Source: Trachythela sp. YZ-2020 (lineage: Eukaryota; Cnidaria; Anthozoa; Malacalcyonacea; Clavulariidae). From it: 64,000 nt of DNA. Each line of letters begins with the position of its first letter. Positions within the stretch are counted from its first letter, which is position 1. Under the pieces are notes generated by a model. That model saw only the letters and a program-made list of their open reading frames with translations. It was not told the DNA's origin and searched no databases. The stretch lies in the NCBI GenBank assembly GCA_016169945.1, contig JADLSH010000076.1, forward strand, positions 1,431,001 through 1,495,000. Direction: 5' to 3'. Both the position numbers and the translations under genes were made by a program. Below, piece by piece: positions 43,990 to 55,535 of the stretch.

Positions 43990-46715
43990 GGTGTCTTTTG
44001 CTGTCACCAGTTGCGTGCTGATGTTATTGAAAAAGTTAGCAAGGCAGATAGCAGACGTTGAGGATTTTGTTAAGAATGTGTATGTTTGGTTTCTGAGAAA
44101 GAAGTGCACTTAATTTTTATGTAGCAGAGAATGCTTAATATGCCCCACATGTTTACTCAAGGCAACCACAGCATAGTAAATTGTCATCAATAAATTTCTA
44201 GTTACAGAAAAATTAAAGTTTGCATGTGTGGCGAAAGGTGAAATTGAGTTTTTAGGTCGTTAATTGAAGTTACTGATTGTTGAAAGTGCCATTTTCTGCA
44301 TGATATAGACATACTCATTACAAACAAGCTTCCAGGCTTCAATAGTCTGTAAACAGATTTGAACCATCCATATGTTACATATGCATGGTAACAATTTGGC
44401 TATTCTGCTGTGGCCCTTTGGTAAACATTTTACTGTAATTTACCTAATTACCTTTACAATGAGGAATTTTAGAAACTGTTAGTATGAATATGTGTTTTAA
44501 TATTCTAAAACTTATTTTAACTATTTATAAAATTTTGACTCTATTTATAGAATTTTTAACATGTTATAATTTGCAATCACATAAAATATTTAAAGGTTTT
44601 ATGATTTTAATTGTTTTCATTTTATTTATGCATCTGTGCAAACAAATTAGTACTGTTACTGAAGTAGAAAGAAACCTCCCAACTTGGATTGCGCACATTA
44701 TTGATCGTGTTGAAAGTCTTTTGAATTTGTTTCCTGATCAAAAAATCAATGAACTGAGACATAGAGAAATAGAGAATAAAGGGAAGTCATAAAAATTCCT
44801 TTGAAACAGACACAAAAATCTGTAAATTTAATGATATAATACAAGGGGGGTCGTATACTTCAATCCGAATATTTGTTATTGAAGTATACGACCCCATTGG
44901 CATAGGGGGGTCGTTAACTTCAATTGATCCTAAATTTTTCCCTGCGAAAACGTTTTGGGGGGGTGCAAAATATTTTTTGGGGGGTGCGCACCCCCCGCAC
45001 CCCCCCAGAAAATCCGCCTATGATTGCTCATGCAACTTTGTTGCCCAAATCGTCTGGTGTTTGAGAAAAATACAAAAAAGTCAGGGCGCTTAAGGGAGCG
45101 TACTGTGGCTCAATGAATTAATATGTTTAAGGCCCTTCATGCAGTATTGTGATGAGTGGCGAAAATTCATATCAGTCAGGCATCATAGTGTAAACTTTCC
45201 GGGGGGTGATACAATTTATGTTTCTTTTTAAATTTCATTAACATTTAGTGATTTAGTGCTTCAAGACAGGGCTTCACATTTTTCTTTAAATATTATTTTG
45301 ATCTTATGGCGATTTTACACAAACTATGCTGAATTAGAGTCTTTATATTGAACTTGAAACATTTGCTGAAGACGTTGAATTGACATTAAATTGGCGACCT
45401 TTCCCCCGGAACACCCAATTTGTTGTGCAATCTCAAATGCGGTGATTGAACATTATCATTTATATTATTTGACATTTGCTTTCGAGAATATGGTTATGAC
45501 AAAAATATTTAAAGACTATCTCAAATGCGAGTTTGCAGATTATATAAATGATAAGGAAGGTAAATGTGGTAGCAGTTTAAAGGCTATATTATTTCAAATA
45601 CAACTATAGCCTTATGAACTAAAGGGGCAATGCCAATGTGGCAATGTCAATAAACTTGTGCAAGTCGATGGCTGGATATATATAGTATACTGCGTGTATT
45701 CGATCTGTATTATGAACTATCAAAACAGTGTATACTATAGTATCCGATTTATATTATAACCTCCATGGTATAAAACGGAATCATATAAACGTGCTGCAAA
45801 GCCTGCAGTCCCAATAGTCGTGTTAATTTAAACTTTACAGAATACCTTGAATTGATGGGATATAATTGTATTGGGATGTATAATATTTTAAAATAAAATG
45901 TAAATTCTGATTTTCTGTGATATAAATAATTACGTTTGAAGTGTGATATATTAGATATGCATTGTCATTGACATTGTTAGGAAAACGAAAGTTACACAGT
46001 ATTTCCGCTTTGAAAAAAATCCCCTTAAAAATTGTGTCGGTGTTCTAGTTGAAGGCAGTGGCCGACTATACACCCTTAGTTTTTATACTATTTCACCAAA
46101 CAATTCAGATTTCCGACTTGGACTTACTTAACTTGGGCTAATATATAATAGCCGCCCATGTGCAAAATTTGAAGTGACAGTCCGGAATTATAGAGTACAA
46201 ACATATAAAGTAGTCATATTACTGTAAACAAAATTTTCAACACAACATTTAATAATAATATGAACCCTGTAATATTTACAAAACTAAACTATATCATACA
46301 TGTAACTACTCTTTACTCTTTGTCCTTCTATAACTTAATACTGAGTATAAGTCATAAACATAACGATTAACAAATGTTTTTCTTTCAACACAACGACAAC
46401 GTAATATTTACTGTAACTATTCATCCACAACATTCATTGAAGTTAAAAATAGGCCTTCGAAAAACAAATGTCATGAGAACTTGACAATCTTGACATATAA
46501 ATACTGCTACTAGCTATAATTCCATGCATGACTCATCTATTTACGTCAGCAATAAATACGCATACACTTCCCACGGCGAGTTGTGAAATATTCTTTATCT
46601 GTAGGATCAAGGAGAGATTTTCCTGAAACAATTACTTGCATTACTTGTAAATTATGGTGTTACAGGATCCAAATTCCAAAATTCAACAAAAATATGTCTT
46701 AGTGCTTCCATATTA
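43990..46715. other. 2.7 kb with foldback and G/C tracts, no gene
   Basis: Open frames at 44484-44792 (hydrophobic, AT-rich) and 45391-45609 have no domain. Contains the hairpin at 44847-44895, a G/C-run block at 44952-45010, and 'catcatagtgtaaactttcc' at 45183, which recurs inverted at about 21455. Confidence 0.45.
44847..44895. repeat. 18 bp inverted repeat hairpin
   Basis: GGGGTCGTATACTTCAAT (44847-44864) is exactly inverted at 44878-44895, with a 13 nt loop. A third related copy, 'ggggtcgttaacttcaatt', follows at about 44908. It could be the end of a dispersed element. Confidence 0.85.
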
Positions 46716-46916
46716 GGCCCCGTTTACACTATACCGGATCCACATCGTCACGACATCAATTTAAGCCGCTTTACGGCATCCCTGACCCTAGGCTTTTGCC
46801 AGTTTGCTGATTTTGTTTAATCGATCATACTATTATAATTTTGGGGCTAAACTCGCTTTGATATGGCTCAATTTGATGTCGTGACCATGCGTATCCGGTA
46901 TAGTGTAAACGGGGCC
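46716..46916. mobile_element. 201 bp MITE with TTA duplication (Harbinger-type)
   Basis: Ends are GGCCCCGTTTACACTATACC and its inverse, and the match continues through 'ggat' with a few mismatches to 'cgacatcaa' (~45 bp). TTA flanks both sides (46713-46715 and 46917-46919). A three-base T-A-rich duplication and GGCC-type ends are usual for Harbinger MITEs. Confidence 0.85.
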
Positions 46917-47853
46917 TTAATCTTTCGTTTTTCTTACTGAATTTCCCCCCATTTTCACTCCCATTTTCCTCAAAACGTATGGCTCTTTGAAACTTTGCAC
47001 AATCCTTGGATCCCTAGTTGAATTTGTTGTTCGTAAAGTCTGACATGCCTGAAAAAGTTGTGAAACTTGATAACGAACAGAAGAATGGATTTGTGTGTCG
47101 GCAAACTGGCTGTGACGTTGTGTTCAAATTACACTCTGCAAGAGTCCGGTGGTAACCATTACTGTAATTTCAAAGGTATCACTTAAATGTATTGATGCCT
47201 TATCTTATACCCTAAGTAATTCTCCTTTGTATATGGAAATGTCTGTTATTGAGCACAAATGGATGCATCAGGGTTGTAATACGTTGATGTATATCCCACC
47301 CTTAAGGCAGCCCTTGTTCCTCGTGTCTGCTATCATGCATTTTTAATCGTGCTTCTATGGCCTTGAAGGTAAAGCCAAGTCTGACAGCGTAATTTATTGA
47401 GCTTTTTTAATATTCTTAATCAAACAGGTTGAATGCTACCATTTCAAAAGATGTTTGCCAGTATTTACTGTGGTTAAGTTAGCACAAGATTCGCCACCCA
47501 GCGAAGTGTCACATTCAATACCCTATATTGAATTCGTCTACGATATCAAAATGATACAGTGTTTCTTGGCCTCTGGAAATTATTGAAAATTTTGTTTAAG
47601 GGCGATATATTGCACGCTGTGATATGGAAGGCAACAAAATTTTCCTCCGAAACAAAATATACGTTATTTTCTTATATATTGCTCTCCGAGCTTTGAAAAG
47701 TAAATGGCATAAATAGACAAGTCTATTTCTTCAAATTAACTACATTAAACTGCCTTTCCTAGCGAGCTTTCCGTGCGAGCTATGCGCGTGACTGAACACA
47801 CTTGTGTAAGGTGAGTAATTATCATATTTATATTTTCTTTGTACGTTTATACA
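46917..47853. other. Upstream region of hAT-2
   Basis: No domain recognised. A possible short 5' exon and donor (tgtgtaaggtgagta at about 47803) precede the hAT start. Confidence 0.35.
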
Positions 47854-48427
47854 ATGGCTTCAGCAAGTGTCATGAATCCTACTTCTATTGAAGCGGATAT
47901 TATAAGTGATTTGCTGAGATATTTTTCTGCTCGACCAACTGCCGAACAAAATGCAATAGTTAAGCATCGACCAACACCACAATTGACCGTTACGACAAGG
48001 GGGAGAGCGTTTCAGTAGGCTTGGTATGAGAGGAAAGATTGGCTTTGTGGCACCTCTGTGTTGGGAAAGTTATTTTCCTGGCCTTGTCTTTTGTTTTGCC
48101 GTGGAAACCTTGCCAACGTGGATGAAGAATGGCTTCGTGAATATGCAAGGCTTCCTCTCCGATTGCAAAAAGCATGAAGAGCCAAAGTCACACATGAGTG
48201 CTTTTAAGACCTGGAAGACGTTTGGAGCCGGTGTGCGAGTGGATTCTCTGCTCTCTCAAGCAAGACAAGATGAAATTCAGCGCCACAATGAAGAGGTAAG
48301 GCAAAATAGAGAAATATTAAAAACTATTACCGAAGCTGTTTTGTACTTGTCTAGACAAGAGCTGGCATTCAGAGGCCATGATGAATCGGAAGGTAGCCTG
48401 AATAGAGGTAATTATAGGCAGTTACTT
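47854..48427 (+). pseudogene. hAT-2 transposase, 5' half (split by DDE/HECT element)
   Basis: ATG at 47854 gives MASASVMNPTSIEADIISDL, then TPQLTVTTRGRAFQ with TAG where Gln or Arg is expected, then AWYERKDWLCG (TTF-type zinc-finger region) in that frame. After a frame change the frame from 48026 gives FVNMQGFLSDCKKHEEPKSH, VRQNREILKTITEAVLYLSR and QELAFRGHDESEGSLNRGNY, as in TTF/DUF4371-type hAT transposases. The reading stops at codons Gln-Leu-Leu, exactly at the 8 bp duplication AGTTACTT. It resumes at 54758 with the same codons. Confidence 0.8.
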
Positions 48428-48938
48428 ATGGGGTGCCATATCCGCCAGAATTATATAAATACGATATTATCATCCATTTTTTATAATTAGCTACCTTATT
48501 TTTATTATTATTCAGATTATTTTTGTTATTATTCAGCCTATTTATTATTATTCAGCTTATTTTTATTATTATTCAGCTTATTTTTAATATTATTCAGCTT
48601 ATTTTTATTATTATTCAGCCAATATTTTTAATTATTCAGCTCATTTTTAATTATTCAGCTTATTTTTATTATTATTCAGCTTATTTTTATTATTATTCAG
48701 CTTATTTTTATTATTATTCAACTTATTTTTTATTATTCAGCTTATTTTATTATTATTCAGCTTATTTTTATTATTATTCAGCTTATTTTTTATTATTCAG
48801 CTTATTTTTTATCATTCAGCTTATTTTTATTATGCAGCTTATTTTTTATTATTCAGCTTTTTTATTATGCAGCTTATTTTTATTATTCAGCTCCAATTTT
48901 CATTAGCCAGAGGTCTGGGACTAGCGCGGCCATGTGGA
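48428..48938 (+). repeat. Left TIR (511 bp) with tandem subterminal units
   Basis: Unique tip at 48428-48525, then about 20 units around 'ttattattcagcttattttt' to 48890, then an inner block 'ttcattagccagaggtctgg' to 48938. A long open frame through the array encodes only Leu/Ile/Phe/Tyr and is an artefact of the repeat. Confidence 0.92.
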
Positions 48939-48967
48939 CCGGAATTCATTGAAAATTCACTTTCAAA

Positions 48968-50444
48968 ATGGCGGAAAACAATGTTGGTGACAATTTTAAT
49001 TTGAGAGAAATGGTGTATAGAAAACTACGTTCTGTAGAGCAACTACTTACACAGCAAACCAATAATAACTTGTTAGATATACCTAGTTTTTTAGAAACAA
49101 TTGAAACATTGATGCAATGCGTTGTTTTGTTGGACTCTTTTGAATCGGTTTCCGAAAATGTTATGCGTTGTTTAATGCAAGCATATAACCTGCTGTCGAG
49201 GAACACTAACGATATCAGAAGAAACAACAATCAAGCACAGCTCAATAATGGCACTGGTTCAGTTGGTCGTCCTTCGTTAATTATCTCAAGGGAGCAAGTC
49301 GAGTATTTGATGGAATGCAATTTCATGGTCAAAGAGATGAGTGACATACTCGGCGTATCCAAAAGAACAGTTGAAAGAAGAATGAATCAATATGAGCTAA
49401 CAAACATGAATAGGTTCACCGCAATAAATGATGAGCGATTGGATGCCACAGTGAATGAAATCAAAAGTTTGTCACCAGATTGTGGTTCCAAATTATTATC
49501 TGGATATCTTCGAGCAAGAAATATCCATGTTCAAAGAAGACGTGTCAGGGAATCCCTTACTAGGGTTGATCCATTGGGTATTCAAGCTCGGCGTTGTAGA
49601 ACAGTTCATCGAAGGGTCTATAACGTTTCACATCCTCTTGCTTTATCGCACTTTGACGGAAATCATAAACTTATACGCTGGCGCTTGGTTGTGCATGGAT
49701 GTGTTGATGGGTATACCCGCATACCTGTGTACTTACAGTGCAGAAACAACAATAAGGCAAACACTGTTCTAGCGCTTTTTATGAAGGCTGTAGATGATTG
49801 GGGTAGTGCGATGTGACAAGGGCGGAGAGAATGTCGATGTTACTCGTTATATGCTTGGTCATCCAATGCGAGGGCCGGATCGTGGGTCTGCAATAACTGG
49901 CAAGAGTGTACATAATCAGCGCATAGAGCGGCTGTGGCGTGATGTCTTTCAAGGAGTGTTGAAACCGTTTTACATTCTTTTCTATTTAATGGAAGATTAT
50001 GGCATACTAGATCCTTGTGATGAAACTGACCTATGGTGTCTATATTATGTATTTTTGAAGGAAATAAATGATTGTTTATCTCGTTGGGTTGAAGCATGGA
50101 TACGACATCCACTAAGAACTGAGCACAATCGAAGCCCTTTGCAGCAATGGATCACTGGTATGCGCTGGAGTAGTATAAATGTCCCTCAACCAGAGAACAA
50201 TAACTGGGACCTTTTTGGTATCGATTGGACTGGTCCTATACCCATGGATGGTGAAGCAATTGCAACTACACTGGAAGTCCCAGAAACACTATTTCCAGTT
50301 GCTGATGAAAGGAGAATTGAGTTGAATGAAACTTTAATCGAAATAAGCAGCCATCACGGAGATGACATTATGGAGCAATACTACGTTGTACGAAATAGTG
50401 TTAGAGCAAAACTTTCAGACCAACGTGGACAAACAACATACTAG
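48968..50444 (+). pseudogene. DDE integrase-like transposase
   Basis: ATG at 48968, 30 bp inside the left TIR, gives MAENNVGDNFNLREMVYRKL. Residues ~110-145 look like a helix-turn-helix (EQVEYLMECNFMVKEMSDIL, GVSKRTVERRM). The catalytic core follows: first Asp in SHFDGNHKLIRWRLVVHGCV, second in [15 protein letters not shown], Glu in [13 protein letters not shown], then [13 protein letters not shown] and [10 protein letters not shown], typical of rve-like integrase domains of unclassified cnidarian and fish transposons. A small deletion near 49803-49810 shifts frame between the first and second Asp, so this copy is dead although the D, D and E codons all remain. Stop at 50442-50444. It should bind the TIRs and perform strand transfer. 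Confidence 0.85.
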
Positions 50445-51423
50445 GGCTGTTCGGTGTGCAGATATATGGAAAATATCAGTATGAAATCCAATATCAGTAC
50501 AACTGTACAATATACATAGGAGCACATAATGAAATTGCAATGGGAAACAGTTTCATAAAAGTTTATTAACAATAGTACAGTACATTATATATATATATAG
50601 CTAATTCAATAAAGGTTGTCCTTTGCAATAGGGATGAATTTACTGGGGGTGCACACCCCCTCCCTAGTCCTGGCCCAGAGGGGGTGCTATTTTTCATGGT
50701 AAAGCATAAACATATTAGAGACAAAATGAGATACAGTAATTTGAGTAATAACATGATGATAAGTGAACTGTGCACAATTTATCAACAAAGCATCATTTAA
50801 TCAGTTTACTCACTCGCGAATAGCTACAATATTCAATTACTAAGCTTGAAATGTCCGATCCCACTAAACTTTGCACGCTTAGAGTTTAAGGTTTGCAAAG
50901 GACAACTTTTTTGAATTAGCTGTAATTATATAACATGTTTTAAAACAAAAGTAATGCTATTAAAACACAACAAATTTTAATTATAAAAATAGTTATAAGA
51001 TAAACAAAAATACTGCGTATATTAAGTTAAAGTAAAATTGACACTTAGTATGGTAAGAGTTCAAAAAAAATGTGGATAGACAAACAATTTTGTTAATTTC
51101 AATTGTTTACCAGTTTCAACAACCGCTAATAGTAACTACTCTAATAAATTATTTACTTTAATCTTAATAATAAATGATTAAAGGTTAAAGGGTTCAATAA
51201 GAGAAGAAAAAGAGAGCCTAAGTTCAACCAAACGTGAGCCAAATGGTGATGAGGGCCAAAATGTTTGTGGGAGTTGAAAGCAATCAACAACAAGAAAACA
51301 TGTTCATGGGCACCCTAGCAAGTGTGGTAATCCAACTGGAACAATATCAAAGTAAAGTATACTAATATACAATCAACTCAGTCACTTGAGTTTCTCCTAA
51401 TAAACTTACATTCTTGTGTTCAA
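50445..51423. other. Spacer between convergent genes
   Basis: The 3' ends of integrase and HECT gene face each other here. AT-rich, with a (TA)n run at 50588 and a G/C phrase (gggggtgcacaccccctccc) at about 50644. No gene. Confidence 0.55.
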
Positions 51424-54266
51424 CTAAGGTATACCAAAACCCTTAGCATTTCTAACAGCAAATTGAAAATCAGATTTGAAGTCAACATACTTAGTGTGAA
51501 CAATAGGAAGATGGAGTATGCAAGAGCAAGTGTTTGCTTTAGGGAACTTTGAGAGAAGACCATTTTTTTCTGGTTCATGCAAGAATTGTAACTGCATTAA
51601 AATGCTTCGACAAGAATGAATCAGAACTTAAAACTTGTGGATAGAAACAAAACACTCTTCGGAACACAGAATTCTCAACAACAGCATCAAGCAAACCTAA
51701 GCATGTTATTCCACTTTTAAAGCTCTCATAGGCTGCCCTAGTCCTATCAAGGACATACCAGTGAGCAATTTCACAAACCACATCTTTAACATCGCTTATG
51801 CTTCGCAGAACTCTTAGGGTGCCAGAAAGCTCTTGAATTTACTCTAATTTCGTATCTACTATCAACCTATTGGCTTCATCGACCGATTCAACAGACATCA
51901 AATTTTTAAGAGTCGACTGCAACTCCAGATCATACACATCGTCAATAGAAACATGAACTTTTGCATGGCCTTTAATAAGAGAATCAAATAACACAGGGCT
52001 AAAACAACAAGGACCTATTCCAGCATGAACTAGAGCCATTGAAATTAACTGACCAGCCATGACATACTCGTCATGTTTCAGAGCCTTGGCATCATAAGAC
52101 AACAACCTTGAATGTTCTTGCCCACAAAAAAGTTTGCTTGATAATATTGCTTCAAGGGATAAAGTAAAAAATTCCCTCATTGGCCCCCCCATATCCACTG
52201 CACCTTCAGAGAGACCAACATCATCAGTAAATTTTACTGATAAATAACTTCTTGTTTGGAGAAAAAGACTTCCTGGTCATTCCTTGAAAAATGCCATCGC
52301 AAATATTACTGCGGCATATATTGAATTTGGAAATTTTTTCATTTTCGATGTTGGCAGATGCAAGCTGTTGTAAAATATCACTAATATCTATAACAACTTC
52401 ATCAACCTTTGGACAATTTTCATCATCCTTTTCTTCAATTAGTTCAGTATCTTCATCTGATTTTCAGCATTAATCTCATGGAACAGAAGAGAGGCATACA
52501 GAAAATCATCACTTTCTTGTGTGTCCTGCATCTTGGTAGACTCTGGGTTGCCACCAACCTATATGAACAAACTTAGTGATTGGTTGTTCATTATAACAAT
52601 AAAAGACAATTAATTATAGAAATCATCTTTCTAAGGAAGTTTAATATTTATTTAATATTTTATTTTTTTATTTAATTTTTTTTTAATTGTTTAATATTTT
52701 CATGTTACCATGGCAACCACAGAACCACTATTGTTTTTAATCATCAAATACTTCATGTGGAAATTCTATACTTCATCTGTTAAGAAAGACTTCATCTGTT
52801 GCTGCATGCATGTATTTCTAGTTTTAAGTTGGTATTTACCCAGGTCTCTGGATTGTCTGTTCCACTCGGTTTATGAAGGAAGGCAACCTCAGGTAGTATT
52901 TCCTCTTCATCAGCACCATAAGCATCATCAACTTCAATAACACTTATATTCTGATCCCTATGATTTCATATTTATTACATGATTAATTAAGCATTGAAAT
53001 TCAAATGAGGAAATATCTAGTTCATAGGAACTCAATATAATTTAGACAGGTGGCAGATAGAGACAGGTGGCAGCGGGTTATTCACTATTGGCAAATTAAA
53101 AATTAGAGCAAGGGAGGGGGGTGGAATTAAACAAGTGTTTCAACTCATTGCAATTTTGTTGCCAGAAGAAATTTTGGCATTTCCAAGGAAATGTGCTGGG
53201 AGCCTAGGAAAAATACATTACAAATAAATAGCAAGGAAATTTTGTTGTCACAAAGGAAATAGGAAGGAAGTTGCCTTATTTCTAATAAATCCTAAGAATA
53301 CAGCAATTTCCAAGAAAATCCACTTCAGAAACTGCCAAAAATCCTGTCATGCAGAAACTGAAAATCTGAAAATGTTCTGGGGGAGTGCCCCCAAATCCCC
53401 TATTAATTCTACTTTGAGTAAACTCTCATTTTGACCAGTGGCATGGGAAGCAATTTGATATGGGGTGGGGGGGGGCATCTTCCTAAAGTAGTGTATAAAG
53501 CTTACCTGGTATTTGTAGGGGTAGTTGCCGTATTCTTTGCAGGACATAAGTAAAGATGTTCCCTCAACTTATTCATAGGGAATATATTCATACAATGATT
53601 ACAGCTCTCTTCTATGATTTCTCCTTGATCTTTGGCTTTAACGATAGCTTTTAAGTCAAGGTTGCATTGTATTGGGCGAATATATGCTCGTCCTTGTCCG
53701 ACAAACCGTTTGAGAAACTCAATGGTATACCCATTTTCTCCCTCAGCTATAACGGAAAGTTGACGAGAACTAGCCTTTGCGTGCATAAATTCATATCCAC
53801 CACTATCGGTCAACTTTGGGTATGTTTCCTTTAGTGCAGCCACAACATCAAAGGAAGTTGAGTCTGCTTGTAGGGTTACCTTCTTTTCGCCAAGTCCACC
53901 GACGAGCAACTGTTGCTTTTCATCATTATTAGGAACATCTCGCTGAGTGGTGCTCGCAAGACAGAAAAACTTTATTGATATTTCTTTCACTGATTTTCTT
54001 CTTTTTGGGGCCTTTGCATGATGATTTGTAGCTGCTCTTCGTTGGGGCGTATTGCCATTGGACGCATTTGTTTGAGTATACGGTGTAAACAGCCGCCGAA
54101 ATTCATCCCTCGCTCTCGCCGGCCTGTTGTTTGTCTCCGGCTGATTGGTGACTTCTGAAGCTTCTGTACTTCTACTTGTTGAAGGCTGTGAGCTTTGATT
54201 TATAAGGCTAGATGCCGCTTGTGACAATAGACGTGCAGCTTCGGCCAGGTCTGATTTTTTGGCCAT
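51424..54266 (-). pseudogene. HECT-type E3 ubiquitin ligase-like gene
   Basis: Minus strand. Exon 1, 54266-53506: MAKKSDLAEAARLLSQAASS, a basic linker (HHAKAPKRRKS), a SIKFFCLAS ... KLTDSGGYEFMHAK ... YIRPIQ module, and a C-x2-C-x12-H-x4-C finger (CNHCMNIFPMNKLREHLYLC), ending at donor CAG|GTAAGC. Exon 2, 52957-52840: VIEVDDAYGADEEEILPE. From about 52550: SDEDTELIEEKDDENCPK, ISKFNICRSNIW, then the HECT fold VKFTDDVGLSEGAVDMGGPM + REFF, YVMAGQLISMALVHAGIGPC, HWYVLDRTRAAYESF, and the catalytic-Cys loop NTCSCILHLPIVHTKYVDF at about 51520. Frame changes occur near 52460, 51840 and 51585. It resembles G2E3-like HECT proteins common in cnidarian and fish repeats. The role in transposition is unknown. 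Confidence 0.8.
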
Positions 54267-54360
54267 TTAAATAAAAGTTTTTTCGATAAAAATCAGTATT
54301 AGTCATGCGACATACGAAGTAAACAACGACATTCACGCTGAAAAGTGAATAATTTTCAAT

Positions 54361-54757
54361 TCCACATGGCCGCGCTAGTCCCAGACCTCTGGCTAATGAA
54401 AAATTGGAGCTGAATAATAAAAATAAGCTGAAAGCTGAATAATTAAAAATCTTGGCTGAATAATAAAAATAAGCTGAATAATAAAAATAAGCTGAATAAT
54501 AAAAATCAGCTGAATAATAAAAAATAAGCTGAATAATAAAAAATAAGCTGAATAATAATAAAAATAAGCTGAATAATAATAAAAATAAGCTGAATAATAA
54601 AAAATAAGCTGAATAATTAAAAATATTGGCTGAATAATAATAAATAGGCTGAATAATAACAAAAATAATCTGAATAATAATAAAAATAAGGTAGCTAATT
54701 ATAAAAAATGAATGATAATATCGTATTTATATAATTCTGGTGGATATGGCACCCCAT
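54361..54757 (-). repeat. Right TIR (397 bp) with tandem subterminal units
   Basis: Mirror of the left TIR: inner block from 54361 (tccacatggccgcgctagtc), about 13-14 units around 'gctgaataataaaaataa', then the unique tip to 54757. It is shorter than the left TIR because it has fewer repeat units. Confidence 0.92.
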
Positions 54758-55294
54758 AGTTACTTGAGTCTTTTGCTAAGTTTGATTCTGTTTTTGAACG
54801 GAGATTGCATGGTAGACTAGCTGATTCGGACAGGGGTGGTGATGCACGATTTACTGGGGTTTCCCCTGAGATCCAAAATGATTTCATTACTTGTCTGGAT
54901 TCAATTATTGAGGATTGTACTTTCATAAGTGTGCAGGTTGATGAGACATCTGATGTTTCCACCAAAGAGCAGGTAAGTATGATTGCCCATATAGATAAAG
55001 GTTGTGAGGTTGTTGAACTACAATTGGGATTTGTACATGTCAGTACAAATAGAGATGCTCCTGCTGTATCCCAGATTGTCAAAGACAAACTTAGTCAGCA
55101 TTCCAGGATCAAGGACAAACTGAACATGCAAAACTATATGATGGTGCTGCTGTAATGTCGGCCATATAAGTGGTGTCCAGGCTTGAGTTCATGAACAGTA
55201 TCCTTTTGCATATTTTGTCCATTGTGCAGCTCACAGATTAAATCTTGTTTTGTGTCAGTCTGCCTTCTCCTGTTAAAATTTTCTTTGTTAATGT
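54758..55294 (+). pseudogene. hAT-2 transposase, 3' part
   Basis: Resumes the hAT-2 frame at the duplicated codons and reads ESFAKFDSVFERRL, PEIQNDFITCLDSIIEDC, SVQVDETSDVSTKEQVSMIA (first catalytic Asp) and RDAPAVSQIVKDKLSQ. After a frame change it reads AKLYDGAAVMS (second Asp intact), then PFAYFVHCAAHRLNLVLCQS-like sequence across two more frames to about 55290. The C-terminal half, with the Glu and dimerisation domain, is missing and is replaced by the foldback at 55295. The catalytic Asp in YDGAA is kept, unlike in the hAT at 8-10 kb. Confidence 0.75.
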
Positions 55295-55535
55295 ACAATC
55301 TTTGCCATAATACTTTGGGACAATATAGCTTCAATTAAGAAATATAGTTATTATAACATGTTTTAGCATAATTACTCCCCCCACCTGTTTCAATGTTGCG
55401 CTCGTGTCAGGAGGTGTCTTGTTTGTGATGTTTTACTTTTTCTGATACCAACATTGAACAGGGTCACAGGAGAACTGAACATAAGATGTGTGATGGAATT
55501 TCAATATTTGTCCCATAGTTTCTGGCAAAGATTGT
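55295..55535. mobile_element. 241 bp foldback/MITE, long form
   Basis: Begins ACAATCTTTGCCATAATACT and ends TTTCTGGCAAAGATTGT; ACAATCTTTGCCA is a 13 bp TIR. It shares both ends, including the inner 'ctttgggacaatatag', with the short form at 56880-56930. Confidence 0.7.

Larger units (their letters stand above)
48428..54757. mobile_element. 6.33 kb transposon: DDE integrase + HECT E3, long TIRs
   Basis: Both ends begin ATGGGGTGCCATATCC and pair for several hundred bp. An 8 bp duplication, AGTTACTT, flanks the element (48420-48427 and 54758-54765). TIRs comprise about 95 bp of unique sequence, a tandem array of A/T-rich ~20 bp units (...ttattcagcttattttta...), and a GC-richer inner block (ccagaggtctgggactagcg + cggccatgtgg). 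Inside, a DDE-integrase gene (plus) and a multi-exon HECT-like gene (minus) converge. Superfamily: 8 bp duplications occur in hAT, but the integrase is not hAT-like; an IS3EU-type or unnamed lineage is possible. Insertion into hAT-2 is frame-exact, so boundaries are secure. Confidence 0.92.

Noticed and set aside
44952..45010. G-run/C-run block as a functional quadruplex or CpG island
   Set aside because: Short homopolymer runs of this kind recur as debris at 29.6, 50.6 and 53.4 kb. There is no promoter context.
48523..48906. Long Leu/Ile/Phe/Tyr-rich frame resembling a membrane protein
   Set aside because: It is translation of the A/T tandem units of the left TIR; the mirror frame at 54393-54662 is the same artefact.
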